A DNA stretch of 64,000 nt from a bacterium (GTDB lineage: Bacteria; UBA10199; JAIBAG01): contig JAIBAG010000015.1 in NCBI GenBank assembly GCA_019695305.1, positions 1-64,000 of the forward strand, written 5' to 3'. The notes beneath the pieces were generated by a model that did no database searches, was not told the DNA's origin, and saw only the letters and a program-made list of their open reading frames with translations. This document shows, one piece after another, positions 34,852-43,952 of the stretch. The first letter of the stretch is position 1; each line of letters starts with the position of its first letter. The position numbers and the translations under genes are program-made.

Positions 34852-36411
34852 ATGAAACGGTCGTTCATCCTTACGCGTGTTTCATCTAAAATTGCCTTAC
34901 TCACATCAGGGGCTCTCTTTTTTGTGACCGGGCTTTTTCTGTTATTTTTCCTTTTTTTAGACGTTAATTTGCTGTCTAAATTTACCTTCATCCAACTTCT
35001 CACATCTTTTGTGTTACTTCTTGTTTTTGTTGAGGTTTTACTGGTTGTTTTGTCTACCAATGTGCTTATAAACCGGCCGTTAGATAAAATTAAAAATGTG
35101 GTGCGTCAGGCGGAGGATGGTAATTTTTTAACGCGAGTAGATCACGTTTCAACCGATGAATTGGGCGAATTATCTCAAAGCTTTAACCGGATGTTAGCCA
35201 AAATTACCGACTTGGATGCCCGTAAAATTGAAACCGAACATGAATTAGCGTTAACACGTCACAACCTGGCCATTAAAAACGAGCTGGAAGCTAAAACTAA
35301 AATTATTGAAGAAACCAACAGCAAGCTGGAACATTCGCTCAAAGAACTGTCGGTTTTATACTCCGTTTCTCAAGTGTTGTCGCAAAGTCTCACCTTAAAC
35401 GAGCTTATTTTGGCCATCACCCATGTGATGAAAGAAACTTTAAAATTAAAGGAATCTGGAATTTTGTTTTTGGACGATAATAAAGAGTATTTAGAAGTAC
35501 GTCAGTTTCAAGGGGTGGGTGAAGTGCCCCATGCACTTCAGGGGGTAAAATTTAGATTGGGTGAAGGTGTAAGTGGTAGGGCGGCTCTAGAAAAACGAAC
35601 CATTTATATTGAAGATCGTCGTAACGAAGAAAACTATTTGCATTATAAAACCAATAAGCAAGATGAAGGGTCGTTTGTAAGTGTACCTCTTATGGTGCGT
35701 GACGAAGTTATTGGAGTGTTAAACGTGGGAGATCCTCAAACTAAAGCATTTACAGAAACGGATATTAAATTATTTCGCTCGCTCGCTAATCAAATTGGCA
35801 TGGCCTACGACCGCGCTATGCTGTACATGAAAACACGGGAGCTTTCTGTTAAAGATGAACTTACCGGCCTTTACAACCGCCGCTATTTTCAAAATATGTT
35901 GGAGATGGAATGGAAAAAGGCATCGCGTTTTTCGCGTCCATTGTCGCTCCTTATGATTGATGTAGATTTTTTTAAACAATATAACGACAGCTATGGTCAC
36001 TTAAGTGGCGATGCGGTGTTGCAATATATTGCCGAAGTGTTGGAAAGTAATGTGCGCGAGGTGGATACGGTGGCCCGTTTTGGCGGTGAAGAATTTGTTA
36101 TTTTATTGGAAGACACCAACTTTGAAAACTCGCTACACGTGGCTGAAAATTTAAAAGATTTAGTGCAAAATAATTCGGCCTTTTTCTTAAAGCAGCGGGG
36201 GCAAAACAAGAATTTGACTATCTCCATTGGGGTGTCGTCTTTCCCTGAAAGAGCTACTACCGAAGAGGAGTTATTATTGTTTGCCGACCGCGCGCTTTAC
36301 AGGGCCAAGGGTTTGGGCCGTAATAGGGTATGTGGTTACGATCCGGATACGGTTACTAAAACCGAGGAAACTTTTGAACGGTCGGGGCCATCGCGTCGTT
36401 TTTCGGCCTAA
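34852..36411 (+). CDS. Membrane diguanylate cyclase, HAMP-GAF-GGDEF
   Basis: A 519-residue inner-membrane signalling protein. Two membrane helices lie near residues 17-35 and 46-68, a HAMP linker follows (NRPLDKIKNVVRQAEDGNFLTRV...DELGELSQSFNRML), then a coiled coil, a GAF domain (SQVLSQSLTLNELI to SLANQIGMAYDRAML) and a GGDEF domain. The active site is ARFGGEEFVILLED near residue 411. An intact inhibitory I-site (REVD) lies five residues before it, so product feedback is expected. It makes c-di-GMP from GTP. The GAF ligand is unknown. A PilZ protein that could read the signal lies at 43.2 kb. Confidence 0.93.
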   Translation: MKRSFILTRVSSKIALLTSGALFFVTGLFLLFFLFLDVNLLSKFTFIQLLTSFVLLLVFVEVLLVVLSTNVLINRPLDKIKNVVRQAEDGNFLTRVDHVSTDELGELSQSFNRMLAKITDLDARKIETEHELALTRHNLAIKNELEAKTKIIEETNSKLEHSLKELSVLYSVSQVLSQSLTLNELILAITHVMKETLKLKESGILFLDDNKEYLEVRQFQGVGEVPHALQGVKFRLGEGVSGRAALEKRTIYIEDRRNEENYLHYKTNKQDEGSFVSVPLMVRDEVIGVLNVGDPQTKAFTETDIKLFRSLANQIGMAYDRAMLYMKTRELSVKDELTGLYNRRYFQNMLEMEWKKASRFSRPLSLLMIDVDFFKQYNDSYGHLSGDAVLQYIAEVLESNVREVDTVARFGGEEFVILLEDTNFENSLHVAENLKDLVQNNSAFFLKQRGQNKNLTISIGVSSFPERATTEEELLLFADRALYRAKGLGRNRVCGYDPDTVTKTEETFERSGPSRRFSA

Positions 36412-36523
36412 TAAAGCCTTCTTTTATTGACTTATCTGGCTAATCGCTGTAGCTCAAACCTTCCTTTTTATTTCTCTTCCCTTATGGTGAGAGAGAAAAA
36501 AAGAAAACAACACAGAGGTTTTT

Positions 36524-36892
36524 ATGAACTTAAAAAGTTTTTTAGATGAAGCATTGGAAAAAGGTGAAACCTTAAAAGAAGAGATCACTTCCGAAATTTT
36601 AAATTCCAAAGTGGTACACGAGCTTTTAAAAAGCGATATGTTTGTAAAGGCCCTTTCCAGAGTGATGCAAACCAAGGAAGAAGTCACAAAAGTAATTCGT
36701 GATAATGTAAAAAACGTTCTTAAAATAATGGATATTCCTCTGCGTAACGAAATTTCGAGCCTTGAGAAAAAACTTTTTAGCATCGAAAAAAACGTGGATC
36801 ATATCGGCAAAAAAGCCATTCCTGTTAAAAGTTTAAAACGCACCACCCGTAAAACGGCTCGTGCTACCGTAAGAAAAGCTAAAAAGAAATAA
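36524..36892 (+). CDS. Phasin-like protein with basic H1-like tail
   Basis: A 122-residue protein: the first ~85 residues are amphipathic helices (FLDEALEKGETLKEEITSEILNS, FVKALSRVMQTKEEVTKVI), like phasin/PhaF-type PHA-granule proteins. The last ~20 are basic and repetitive (RTTRKTARATVRKAKKK), like histone-H1 tails of PhaF regulators that bind DNA. The stop codon shares its last base with the murI start (TAATG). A role on storage granules would fit with the C2-assimilation pathway genes at 6-13 kb, but this is inference. Confidence 0.55.
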   Translation: MNLKSFLDEALEKGETLKEEITSEILNSKVVHELLKSDMFVKALSRVMQTKEEVTKVIRDNVKNVLKIMDIPLRNEISSLEKKLFSIEKNVDHIGKKAIPVKSLKRTTRKTARATVRKAKKK

Positions 36893-37710
36893 TGCCAAAT
36901 CTGGATGCTCCCATCGGGGTTTTTGATTCGGGTATTGGCGGGCTAACCGTTCTTTCAGCCATTCAAAAATTATTGCCCCACGAAAATCTTGTTTATCTGG
37001 GTGATACGGCACGTGTTCCGTATGGAACTAAATCGCGTGAAACTGTTACCCGTTATTCTATTCAAAATACTCTCTTTTTAATGGAACAAAATGTGAAGGC
37101 TGTTGTGGTGGCTTGCAATACAGCTTCAGCTCACGCCTTAGAATATTTAAAGGGAAAATTTAGTGTGCCGGTACTGGGTGTGATTGAACCGGGGGCATTG
37201 GCAGCCCATAAAGCTACTGTAAGCGGTTCTATTGGGGTGATGGGGACTGAAGGTACAATTAAGTCGGAAGCGTATAAAAAGGCCCTGCATCGTTTATCCA
37301 ATAAGCACCAAGTATTTGGTGTAGCTTGTCCTCTGTTGGTATCTCTTGCCGAAGAAGGTTGGTTAACAGGTGATATTGTTGATTTGGTTCTCGAGAAATA
37401 TCTTGCCCCCCTTAAAAAAACTCAAAATCCGGATACGGTTATTTTGGGTTGTACACACTATCCCTTGCTAAAAAACGCGGTTCAAAAATGCATGGGAAAT
37501 AAAGTAACGCTTGTTGATTCGGCCCACGAAACGGCCCAAGCTTTAAAAGAAATTTTAATCCAAAATAAAATAGCGTCCCCATCAGCCTTGCAAGGAACTC
37601 TTCAGGTTTATGCTACCGATAATCCGGATACCATGGCCCGTTTGGGGGGCCATTTTTTAGGGCGAGCTTTGGGTTCAGTGCATCAGGCCGATACCTCCGG
37701 TCTTGTTTAA
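36892..37710 (+). CDS. murI: Glutamate racemase
   Basis: A 272-residue cofactor-independent racemase that supplies D-glutamate for peptidoglycan. APIGVFDSGIGGLTVLSAI, VYLGDTARVPYGTKSRETV, VVACNTASAHAL (first catalytic cysteine) and TVILGCTHYPLL (second catalytic cysteine) are all present. Length is typical. It begins at the stop of the phasin-like gene and is followed by a small zinc-ribbon-like membrane gene after one base. Confidence 0.95.
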   Translation: MPNLDAPIGVFDSGIGGLTVLSAIQKLLPHENLVYLGDTARVPYGTKSRETVTRYSIQNTLFLMEQNVKAVVVACNTASAHALEYLKGKFSVPVLGVIEPGALAAHKATVSGSIGVMGTEGTIKSEAYKKALHRLSNKHQVFGVACPLLVSLAEEGWLTGDIVDLVLEKYLAPLKKTQNPDTVILGCTHYPLLKNAVQKCMGNKVTLVDSAHETAQALKEILIQNKIASPSALQGTLQVYATDNPDTMARLGGHFLGRALGSVHQADTSGLV

Positions 37711-37711
37711 T

Positions 37712-38104
37712 ATGCCATCCACATTTGCCATGCCTCTTTTATTTGAATCTCCTTCAGGTAAAAAAACAGAAGGAGAAGCCGTATGTGAAACTTATTTACC
37801 CTCCGAAAGAATAAAACGGGCTTTAAGCAGGTTATTGTTTTTTTGGTTAATTGCCTTTTTTTGTATATTTATTCCTATTGCCCATTTTGTGTTGGTTCCG
37901 GGATTTTTTTTGGGTGGTATTGTGGCATTTTTTTTAACACAGTCGGTAGAAGGTACTGTGTTAAAAGGTGAGGGAACGTGTCCGGATTGCGATGTTTTCT
38001 ATGAAATCAGCCGTCAGCAGACCAAATGGCCGATAAGTGTTCATTGTAGCCACTGCTACGCTAATTTTTGGATACAGGCAGCCCCACAAAACGAGAAACA
38101 CTAG
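37712..38104 (+). CDS. Membrane protein with C-terminal zinc-ribbon-like cysteines, unknown
   Basis: A 130-residue protein. Two close hydrophobic segments (LLFFWLIAFFCIFIPIAHFVLVPGFFLGGIVAFFL) are followed by CPDCDVFYE...HCSHCYANFW, a pair of CxxC motifs that probably binds zinc on one side of the membrane. No named family is recognised. Start at 37712, right after murI, gives MPSTFAMPLLF; a second ATG at 37730 is possible. It overlaps the convergent methyltransferase gene by 44 bases. Confidence 0.6.
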   Translation: MPSTFAMPLLFESPSGKKTEGEAVCETYLPSERIKRALSRLLFFWLIAFFCIFIPIAHFVLVPGFFLGGIVAFFLTQSVEGTVLKGEGTCPDCDVFYEISRQQTKWPISVHCSHCYANFWIQAAPQNEKH

Positions 38105-38696
38105 ATTTATAGCTTTTATAGCTACTGCCGTGTAATTTTTCCAAAAACTCTTCTTCTAGTCTGATCTGAATATTAATGACTACAATTCCCACACCTAAAA
38201 TAAGTAAACTTAGGGCATTAGGCATCATCATAAAAAAACCGAGGATGGCAAAGAGCATGCTTGTGTAGATAGGATTACGTGAAAATCTGAAAAGTCCGTG
38301 TGTGATGAGATCTGTGTGGGTGGTGTGATCGATGCCAACACGCCAGGAGCTCTTCATCTGGTATTGAGCCACCATGGTTAAAATAAGAGAAATATGTGCC
38401 AGAATAAAACCGGTAATAAAAACGGGTTTGGTTTGCAGGTAACCGATCGGTGCCAGATATAAATAGTGTTTATATGAGAAACTAAATAAAGTGAGTATGA
38501 GTCCTGTTGCCAGCACCAGAAAAAAAAGAGTTCGGCTGACAAAGTTGTGGGCATTATCTTGGCGGTTGAAAATGACGGGATTTTTACCGGTCTGGCGATA
38601 GATGCGCCACACAGGCAAAATAAAAACGGCCATCAGAGCCAGCAATCCAAAAAGAGGAATATATATTTTTAAAAAAATCAACATGGGGTTTATCAC
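38061..38696 (-). CDS. ICMT/PEMT-type membrane methyltransferase
   Basis: A 211-residue integral membrane protein with about five helices and the C-terminal block FRFSRNPIYTSMLFAILGFFMM then EEEFLEKLHGSSYKSYKSSVSRF. These are the SAM-binding signatures of isoprenylcysteine/phospholipid methyltransferase-like enzymes (RNPxY and EE-x3). Bacterial members methylate lipids or other hydrophobic acceptors; the substrate here is unknown. It overlaps the preceding convergent gene and is divergent from the antiporter gene by only a few bases. Confidence 0.78.
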   Translation of the reverse strand: MINPMLIFLKIYIPLFGLLALMAVFILPVWRIYRQTGKNPVIFNRQDNAHNFVSRTLFFLVLATGLILTLFSFSYKHYLYLAPIGYLQTKPVFITGFILAHISLILTMVAQYQMKSSWRVGIDHTTHTDLITHGLFRFSRNPIYTSMLFAILGFFMMMPNALSLLILGVGIVVINIQIRLEEEFLEKLHGSSYKSYKSSVSRFVGLPVSKN

Positions 38697-38738
38697 TCCT
38701 TGTATGCACTTTTAAGAGATGTTAATTTAACATGCCTT

Positions 38739-40790
38739 ATGGATAATCCCTATCTTTTTCTAGAAAATCTGGCTCTGGTTCTGGCCGTTGCAGGGCTTAC
38801 CACCATTATCTGCCATAAACTTAAACAACCTGTTGTGTTGGGGTATATTATTGCCGGTATGCTGGTGGGGCCGCATGTCCCTATTCCTCTGGTGGCCGAC
38901 AGCCGTGTGATTCATACGCTTTCGGAGCTGGGAGTTATCCTCATCATGTTTTCTATTGGGCTTGAATTAAGTATTACCAAAGTTATCAAGCTTGCTCCCA
39001 CCACCGGTTTTGTGGGGTTGATTGAATCGAGTTTTATGATGTGGCTGGGTTATGCTGCCGGCCGCCTATTTGGGTTAACAGGAACCGAAAGTTTATATAC
39101 GGCAGCTATTGTTGCTATATCCAGTACTACCATTATCGCAAAAGTTTTTGAGGAAAAAAATATACGCGGAAAAATATCGGATTTGGTTTTTGGTGTGCTT
39201 ATTTTTGAGGATGTCATTGCTATTCTGCTTTTGGCTGTTTTAAACACTTTTTCGGCGGGTTTTTCTATAAATCCTCTTGATTTGATGCGTGCTGGACTTT
39301 CGCTGGCACATTTTCTGGTTTTTACTCTTGTTGTGGGTGTTTGGCTTTTGCCTCGTTTGATGAGGGTGATTGTGGGTTTTAACCGATCCGAAATTACTCT
39401 GGTCACCAGTATCGGTATCTGCTTTTTGATGGCTCTTCTGGCGCATAAGCTGGGTTACTCGGTGGCTTTGGGTGCTTTTCTGGCGGGTGCTCTTATTGCC
39501 GAATCGGGCGAAGGGAAAAAAGTGGAGCATATGGTGCGCCCCGTGCGTGATATGTTTGGCGCCGTATTTTTTGTGGCGGTTGGGATGCTCTTTAATCCTG
39601 TTCTTGTGATGAAACATTGGCAGATGATTTCGGTTTTTGTGCTGATTGTGATTGTAGGCAAGTTTGTGGGGGTTTCCATGGGGTCTTTTTTATCGGGGTT
39701 CAGTTTTTCCACGTCCATTAGGGCTGGCATGAGTATGACGCAGATCGGCGAGTTTTCCTTTATTTTGGCTGCCATGGGCCTTTTCACTGGAGCTACGCGC
39801 GATTTTTTGTATCCGGTGGCGATCGCTGTATCATGCATCACTGCTCTCACTACACCGTTATTGATTAAAGCTTCGGTTCCTTTTGTGCATTTTATTGATA
39901 AAATCATGCCTGCCTCGTTTCATACTTTTTTGTCTCTCTATGGTTCTTGGATTCACGAGTTTCAGATTACCGACAATTTGCCAGGTATCAATTCGCGTAT
40001 TAAACGTCTTATTGGTTTGTGTGTATTGGATGTGATAATTCTGGCCGGCTTTATTATAGGGGTATCGTATTATTTTCATGCCTTAACGGCATTGATTGTG
40101 CCTTATTTTCCCCTTTCTCTTGTTTGGGTAAAAGGGTTGGTTTTGTTCTTGTGTGTCGTGTTGGGTTTTCCTTTTGTGTTGGGCATTATCCGTTGCGCTG
40201 GCAGTTTAGGCGTGGCCATGTCCAGCAAAATATTGCCTGTGGCAAAAGAAGGTTCCATGGATAAGGCTGCCACGCCGCGCAAGGCTTTTGTGGTGAGTAT
40301 TCAGATGGTGATCCTGGCCATTGCCGCTATGCCTTTTCTGGCTTTAACCCAGCCCTTTGTGCCTTTATCCTTCAGTCTTTCTCTTTTTGGGATGAGTTTT
40401 TTTGTGATTGCCGTTATTTTCTGGCGCAATGTGGGAAATTTGCAGGGGCATGTGAAAGCCGGGGCACAGGTGGTGATAGAAGCTCTATCCTCGCGCCTGC
40501 CTTCCAACATGTCTTTACAATCTCCGCAACTTAGCAATCTTTTGCCCGGTTTGGGGGTTTTGGAAAGTGTGATCGTTACCAGACAAAGCCCGGCTTTTGA
40601 TAAAACCCTGTCGACGCTTAATTTGAGAGCCTTAACTGGCGCTACTGTTGTCGCTATTACGCGCAAAACCGGTAGTGTTGTTATGCCGTCTGGTAATGAA
40701 TTGCTTCAGGAGGGAGATATTCTAACTCTTACAGGGCCGCAGGAGGTTGTAGATATGGCGCGTAGTTTATTATTAAAGGATAAAGCATGA
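38739..40790 (+). CDS. CPA2-family monovalent cation:proton antiporter with RCK C-domain
   Basis: A 683-residue inner-membrane antiporter of the KefB/CPA2 type: about 12 helices with VVLGYIIAGMLVGPHVP, LGVILIMFSIGLELSITKV, AAIVAISSTTIIAKVFEEK, LGAFLAGALIAESGE and MTQIGEFSFILAAMGLF motifs. The end is a TrkA-C-like regulatory domain (VVAITRKTGSVVMPSGNELLQEGDILTLTG), with no Rossmann TrkA-N domain. It exchanges K+ or Na+ for protons. I place the start at 38739; a TTG at 38700 would add 13 residues. It overlaps the TPR gene by ATGA. Confidence 0.88.
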   Translation: MDNPYLFLENLALVLAVAGLTTIICHKLKQPVVLGYIIAGMLVGPHVPIPLVADSRVIHTLSELGVILIMFSIGLELSITKVIKLAPTTGFVGLIESSFMMWLGYAAGRLFGLTGTESLYTAAIVAISSTTIIAKVFEEKNIRGKISDLVFGVLIFEDVIAILLLAVLNTFSAGFSINPLDLMRAGLSLAHFLVFTLVVGVWLLPRLMRVIVGFNRSEITLVTSIGICFLMALLAHKLGYSVALGAFLAGALIAESGEGKKVEHMVRPVRDMFGAVFFVAVGMLFNPVLVMKHWQMISVFVLIVIVGKFVGVSMGSFLSGFSFSTSIRAGMSMTQIGEFSFILAAMGLFTGATRDFLYPVAIAVSCITALTTPLLIKASVPFVHFIDKIMPASFHTFLSLYGSWIHEFQITDNLPGINSRIKRLIGLCVLDVIILAGFIIGVSYYFHALTALIVPYFPLSLVWVKGLVLFLCVVLGFPFVLGIIRCAGSLGVAMSSKILPVAKEGSMDKAATPRKAFVVSIQMVILAIAAMPFLALTQPFVPLSFSLSLFGMSFFVIAVIFWRNVGNLQGHVKAGAQVVIEALSSRLPSNMSLQSPQLSNLLPGLGVLESVIVTRQSPAFDKTLSTLNLRALTGATVVAITRKTGSVVMPSGNELLQEGDILTLTGPQEVVDMARSLLLKDKA

Positions 40791-42562
40791 ATGCAATGTT
40801 GGAAAAAGCTTTTGCACTTCATAAAACGGGTGATTTTGCCAGGGCCGAGTCATTGTATCAGGCTATTCTTGAAAAAGATCCTCACAATGCACAGGCGCTT
40901 TTTTTATTGGGAACACTTCAATGTCAGGACCGCCGCTTTGAAGAATCGTTAACTTTTTTGCAAATGGCATTGCAAATCAATCCATCTTTGGATGAGGCTT
41001 ATAATTCATTGGGAAATGCTTACTTAGGTTTAAACGAGCTGGATAAAGCCGAAGAATATTATTCTAAAATTGCCCTTACCGATAAAAAGCCCAATGCCTC
41101 GGCACTCAATAATTTAGGAATTTTGCGGGAAAAACAAAATCGTAAAAAGGAGGCCTCCGATTTTTTTGCAAAGGCCATCCGGGCTTATCCTTTATTTTTA
41201 GATGCCCATCTTAATTTGGCGCAAAATCATGCGGCCCAGGCGCGCTTTAGTGAAGCTCAAAAAGTATGTAGGGAGGCGCTCAAAATATTTCCAGATAACT
41301 TTTCCTTGTGGGTTCAGTTGGGCAATATTCAAAAAAGAGCGTCCCAGTTTGACAAGGCGCTTGAAAGTTACCAGCACGCCTTAAGTCTTAATCCGCAAAA
41401 TATATTGGTTTTAAATAACTTGGGAATTGTTTTTAAAGATTTAAATCATTTGGAGAAGTCACTTGAATGTTATGAAAAAATTGAACTGATAGGAGAGCCC
41501 ACCGTTGAAATTTTGTTTAACAAGGGAATTACGCTTAAAGAAATGGGCCGTTTTGAAGACGCACTGGCCTGTTATGACAGGGCTTTAAAGCAAAAGCCTA
41601 ATTTGGCCGAGGCCTATGTAAACCGGGCACAAATTTTAATTTTGCTGCAAGATTTTAAACGCGCCTGGCCCGATTACGAATGGCGGCTTAAAACGCCGGG
41701 CTTTGAGTGGATGCGGGCTTATATTCAGCCTCGATGGATGGGCGAGCCCTTAAAAGATAAAAAAATACTCATATATGGTGAGCAGGGGTTGGGGGATGAG
41801 ATTTTTTTTTCATCCTGCTTAAAACAGGTGGTGAGTCAGGCTTCACAAACTTATTTAGAATGTCATCCCAAACTTGTTACTCTTTTTGAAAAAAACTTCC
41901 CGGAGGCACAGGTAAGGGCCAGGACCGATGATGGTTCCTCGGTATGGGCAAAAGACAAAAAAATTGATTATCAAATTCCTGTGGGTAGCCTGAATTTATA
42001 TTCTCCCTTTCCGGGAGAAGCCTACCTTAAAGCTGATGCCCATAAAACGGCCTTTTGGAAAAGCCGACTAAATTTCCTGGGGAATAAACCCAAAATTGGC
42101 ATCAGCTGGACGAGTAAGGGGATTGATTTGGGTAGTAGCACCAGGTCTAAGTTTTCTACCGAAATTGATTGGTGGGGGGATGTTTTAAAAAATACACAGT
42201 TCGATTTTATCAATTTGCAGTATGGAGATACCGTAAAGGAAAGAAAATTTATAGAGCGGGAGTTTAAACAAACCCTTCACCATTGGGATGATTTGGATTT
42301 ATGGAATGATATAGACAGTGTTGCAGCGCTGGTTTCAAATTTGGATCTTGTCATTTCCATCAATACGGCTACAGCTTACCTGACAGGTGCTTTGGGGAAA
42401 AAAGCGTGGGTTATTTTACCCTATTATTTTGGACCTAAAGCTGGAATAAATTATACAGATGCTTGGTTTTCAACTATGCAGTTTTTTTTACAGCCTTCCC
42501 CCGGTCATTGGGATGGAGTGATTGAAAAAATAGGTAAAAAATTAAGTGGGGACTTTTTATGA
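40787..42562 (+). CDS. TPR protein with glycosyltransferase-9-like C-terminal domain
   Basis: A 591-residue cytoplasmic protein. The first ~300 residues are eight or nine tetratricopeptide repeats (ALFLLGTLQCQDRRFEESLTFLQMALQINPSLDEAYNSLGNAYLG and so on). The rest (LKDKKILIYGEQGLGDEIFFSSCLKQ, PKIGISWTSKGIDLGSSTRS, DLVISINTATAYLTGALGKKAWVILP) matches the heptosyltransferase/OGT-like domain often fused to TPR arrays. It may glycosylate proteins or act as a scaffold; no acceptor can be inferred. It is coupled to the antiporter and to the GST gene by 4-base overlaps. Confidence 0.8.
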   Translation: MNAMLEKAFALHKTGDFARAESLYQAILEKDPHNAQALFLLGTLQCQDRRFEESLTFLQMALQINPSLDEAYNSLGNAYLGLNELDKAEEYYSKIALTDKKPNASALNNLGILREKQNRKKEASDFFAKAIRAYPLFLDAHLNLAQNHAAQARFSEAQKVCREALKIFPDNFSLWVQLGNIQKRASQFDKALESYQHALSLNPQNILVLNNLGIVFKDLNHLEKSLECYEKIELIGEPTVEILFNKGITLKEMGRFEDALACYDRALKQKPNLAEAYVNRAQILILLQDFKRAWPDYEWRLKTPGFEWMRAYIQPRWMGEPLKDKKILIYGEQGLGDEIFFSSCLKQVVSQASQTYLECHPKLVTLFEKNFPEAQVRARTDDGSSVWAKDKKIDYQIPVGSLNLYSPFPGEAYLKADAHKTAFWKSRLNFLGNKPKIGISWTSKGIDLGSSTRSKFSTEIDWWGDVLKNTQFDFINLQYGDTVKERKFIEREFKQTLHHWDDLDLWNDIDSVAALVSNLDLVISINTATAYLTGALGKKAWVILPYYFGPKAGINYTDAWFSTMQFFLQPSPGHWDGVIEKIGKKLSGDFL

Positions 42563-43164
42563 AACTTTATTATGCACCGGGCGCCTGTTCGCTGGCTCCC
42601 CATATTCTTGTTAACGAATTAAATATCAAAGTTGATTTGGTACGCACCGATTTACGCCAAAAAACATACGGTAATGGCCAAGATTTTAAAGCGGTTAACC
42701 CTAAAGGGGCGGTTCCCGTATTGCAATTGGATAACGGTGATATTTTAACGGAGGCCGCCGTAATATTACAGTATTTAGCCGATCAAAAGCCGGATGCCGG
42801 CTTAATAGCCAAGGCTAGAAGCTGGGAGCGTTACAAAACATTGGAGTGGCTTAATTTTGTGGCTACCGAGATGCATAAAGGTTTTGGTCCTTTATGGAAG
42901 CCGGATACACCGCAGGCCTATAAAGAAATTGCGGTTAAAAATTTAAAAGATCGCTTTTCTTTTTTAGAAAACCATTTTGAAATAAATGATTTTTTGATGG
43001 GAAAAAATTATACCGCTCCCGATGCTTATTTGTTTACGGTATGCAACTGGGCCAATTATTTAAAGGTAGATTTAAGTGCCTGGCCTCAGCTGGTATCTTA
43101 TATGGTACGTATAAAAGAACGCCCAGCTACCCTCAAGTCTTTTGAGGAAGAGGGACTTAAGTAG
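42559..43164 (+). CDS. Glutathione S-transferase (beta-class-like)
   Basis: A 201-residue GST. The N-terminal thioredoxin-like domain starts MKLYYAPGACSLAPHILVNE with the beta-class cysteine, then FKAVNPKGAVPVLQLDNGDILTEAAVILQYLAD (cis-Pro and Glu/Ser glutathione-binding residues). The C-terminal helical domain contains FLMGKNYTAPDAYLFTVCNWA, the usual N-capping block. It conjugates or uses glutathione in the cytoplasm. The stop of the TPR gene overlaps its start. A GshB-like gene at 23.9 kb would supply a thiol ligand. Confidence 0.9.
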   Translation: MKLYYAPGACSLAPHILVNELNIKVDLVRTDLRQKTYGNGQDFKAVNPKGAVPVLQLDNGDILTEAAVILQYLADQKPDAGLIAKARSWERYKTLEWLNFVATEMHKGFGPLWKPDTPQAYKEIAVKNLKDRFSFLENHFEINDFLMGKNYTAPDAYLFTVCNWANYLKVDLSAWPQLVSYMVRIKERPATLKSFEEEGLK

Positions 43165-43168
43165 TATA

Positions 43169-43846
43169 TTAGTCGTCTTTAATTTTGCGCAAATCGAGCA
43201 AGCGTCGGTTAATAGATTGAATTATTTTTTCCTGATCGTTTTTGGTGAGTACCGGAAAAGATGTAAGGGACTGGTTTTTAATAAACTGTGCTCCATGGTA
43301 ACAGGGGTCGTTTGCGTTTTTTTTCTTTTTGTAAAACACAACCTTGATGGCCAAATTGATTTTGGTTTCGGTGTTCCATAGGGGAAAGGTAATTTGGTAC
43401 ACGGGGGCCGAACTTAAAAACTCGGAAGTTGTAAATCCAACCCCACCGGCACTTATATTTATAATATCTACAGTATAACTTTGTCCTTCGGCCGATAATA
43501 CAGTGGCTTTATCGCGAGCCGCGTTAGCCAGTCTATAAAACTCGCGCTGATTAACAAGTTTGAGATCGGCAGGGTTCATTTTTAACATCAAGATATCTAT
43601 TTTGCCATCATCTGTTTTCTCGAGTGTGAGTTTACATTCTATAGGGATAATGCCGCGGCCATCTTTGGCTACCACATAGCCTTTTACGTAATCCATTCCC
43701 TTAAGTTGTGGAGAGAAATCCAAAATTAAAAAGTCCATACCCACACGACGGATGGGAATTTCATGAATAACCGTCCCCAACGTAAGATAAAACGTGAGTT
43801 GGTTGGGATCCATGAGTTGTTCTAAACCGGGGGCTATACGCGTCAT
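43169..43846 (-). CDS. PilZ-domain c-di-GMP-binding protein
   Basis: A 225-residue protein: an N-terminal beta-rich YcgR-like domain (~1-110) followed by PilZ. REFYRLANAARDKA holds the RxxxR arginines and IINISAGGVGFTTSEFL the [DN]xSxxG motif, so c-di-GMP binding is likely. The asparagine in place of the first aspartate is an accepted variation. YcgR-type proteins slow motility or affect surface behaviour. It is the obvious receptor for the cyclase at 34.9 kb, although no motility genes are in the window. Convergent with the GST gene, 4 bases apart. Confidence 0.85.
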   Translation of the reverse strand: MTRIAPGLEQLMDPNQLTFYLTLGTVIHEIPIRRVGMDFLILDFSPQLKGMDYVKGYVVAKDGRGIIPIECKLTLEKTDDGKIDILMLKMNPADLKLVNQREFYRLANAARDKATVLSAEGQSYTVDIINISAGGVGFTTSEFLSSAPVYQITFPLWNTETKINLAIKVVFYKKKKNANDPCYHGAQFIKNQSLTSFPVLTKNDQEKIIQSINRRLLDLRKIKDD

Positions 43847-43952
43847 AAATAAGTATTTATTATAGTCTTTTTTGATGGAAGGTTACACATCTTTTTCGAG
43901 ATGGTCACAGACTTGTCACCCAGTTGAAGGACTCTCCATAAAGGAGGTAGGG

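Noticed and set aside
39050-40666. Several Lys/Arg-rich minus-strand frames across the antiporter gene
   Set aside because: They are complements of hydrophobic membrane codons; no initiation signals and no family.
43893-43912. Sigma-54-like TGGTCAC...TTGTC before the response regulator
   Set aside because: GC is replaced by GT and the YRYR block fits poorly.
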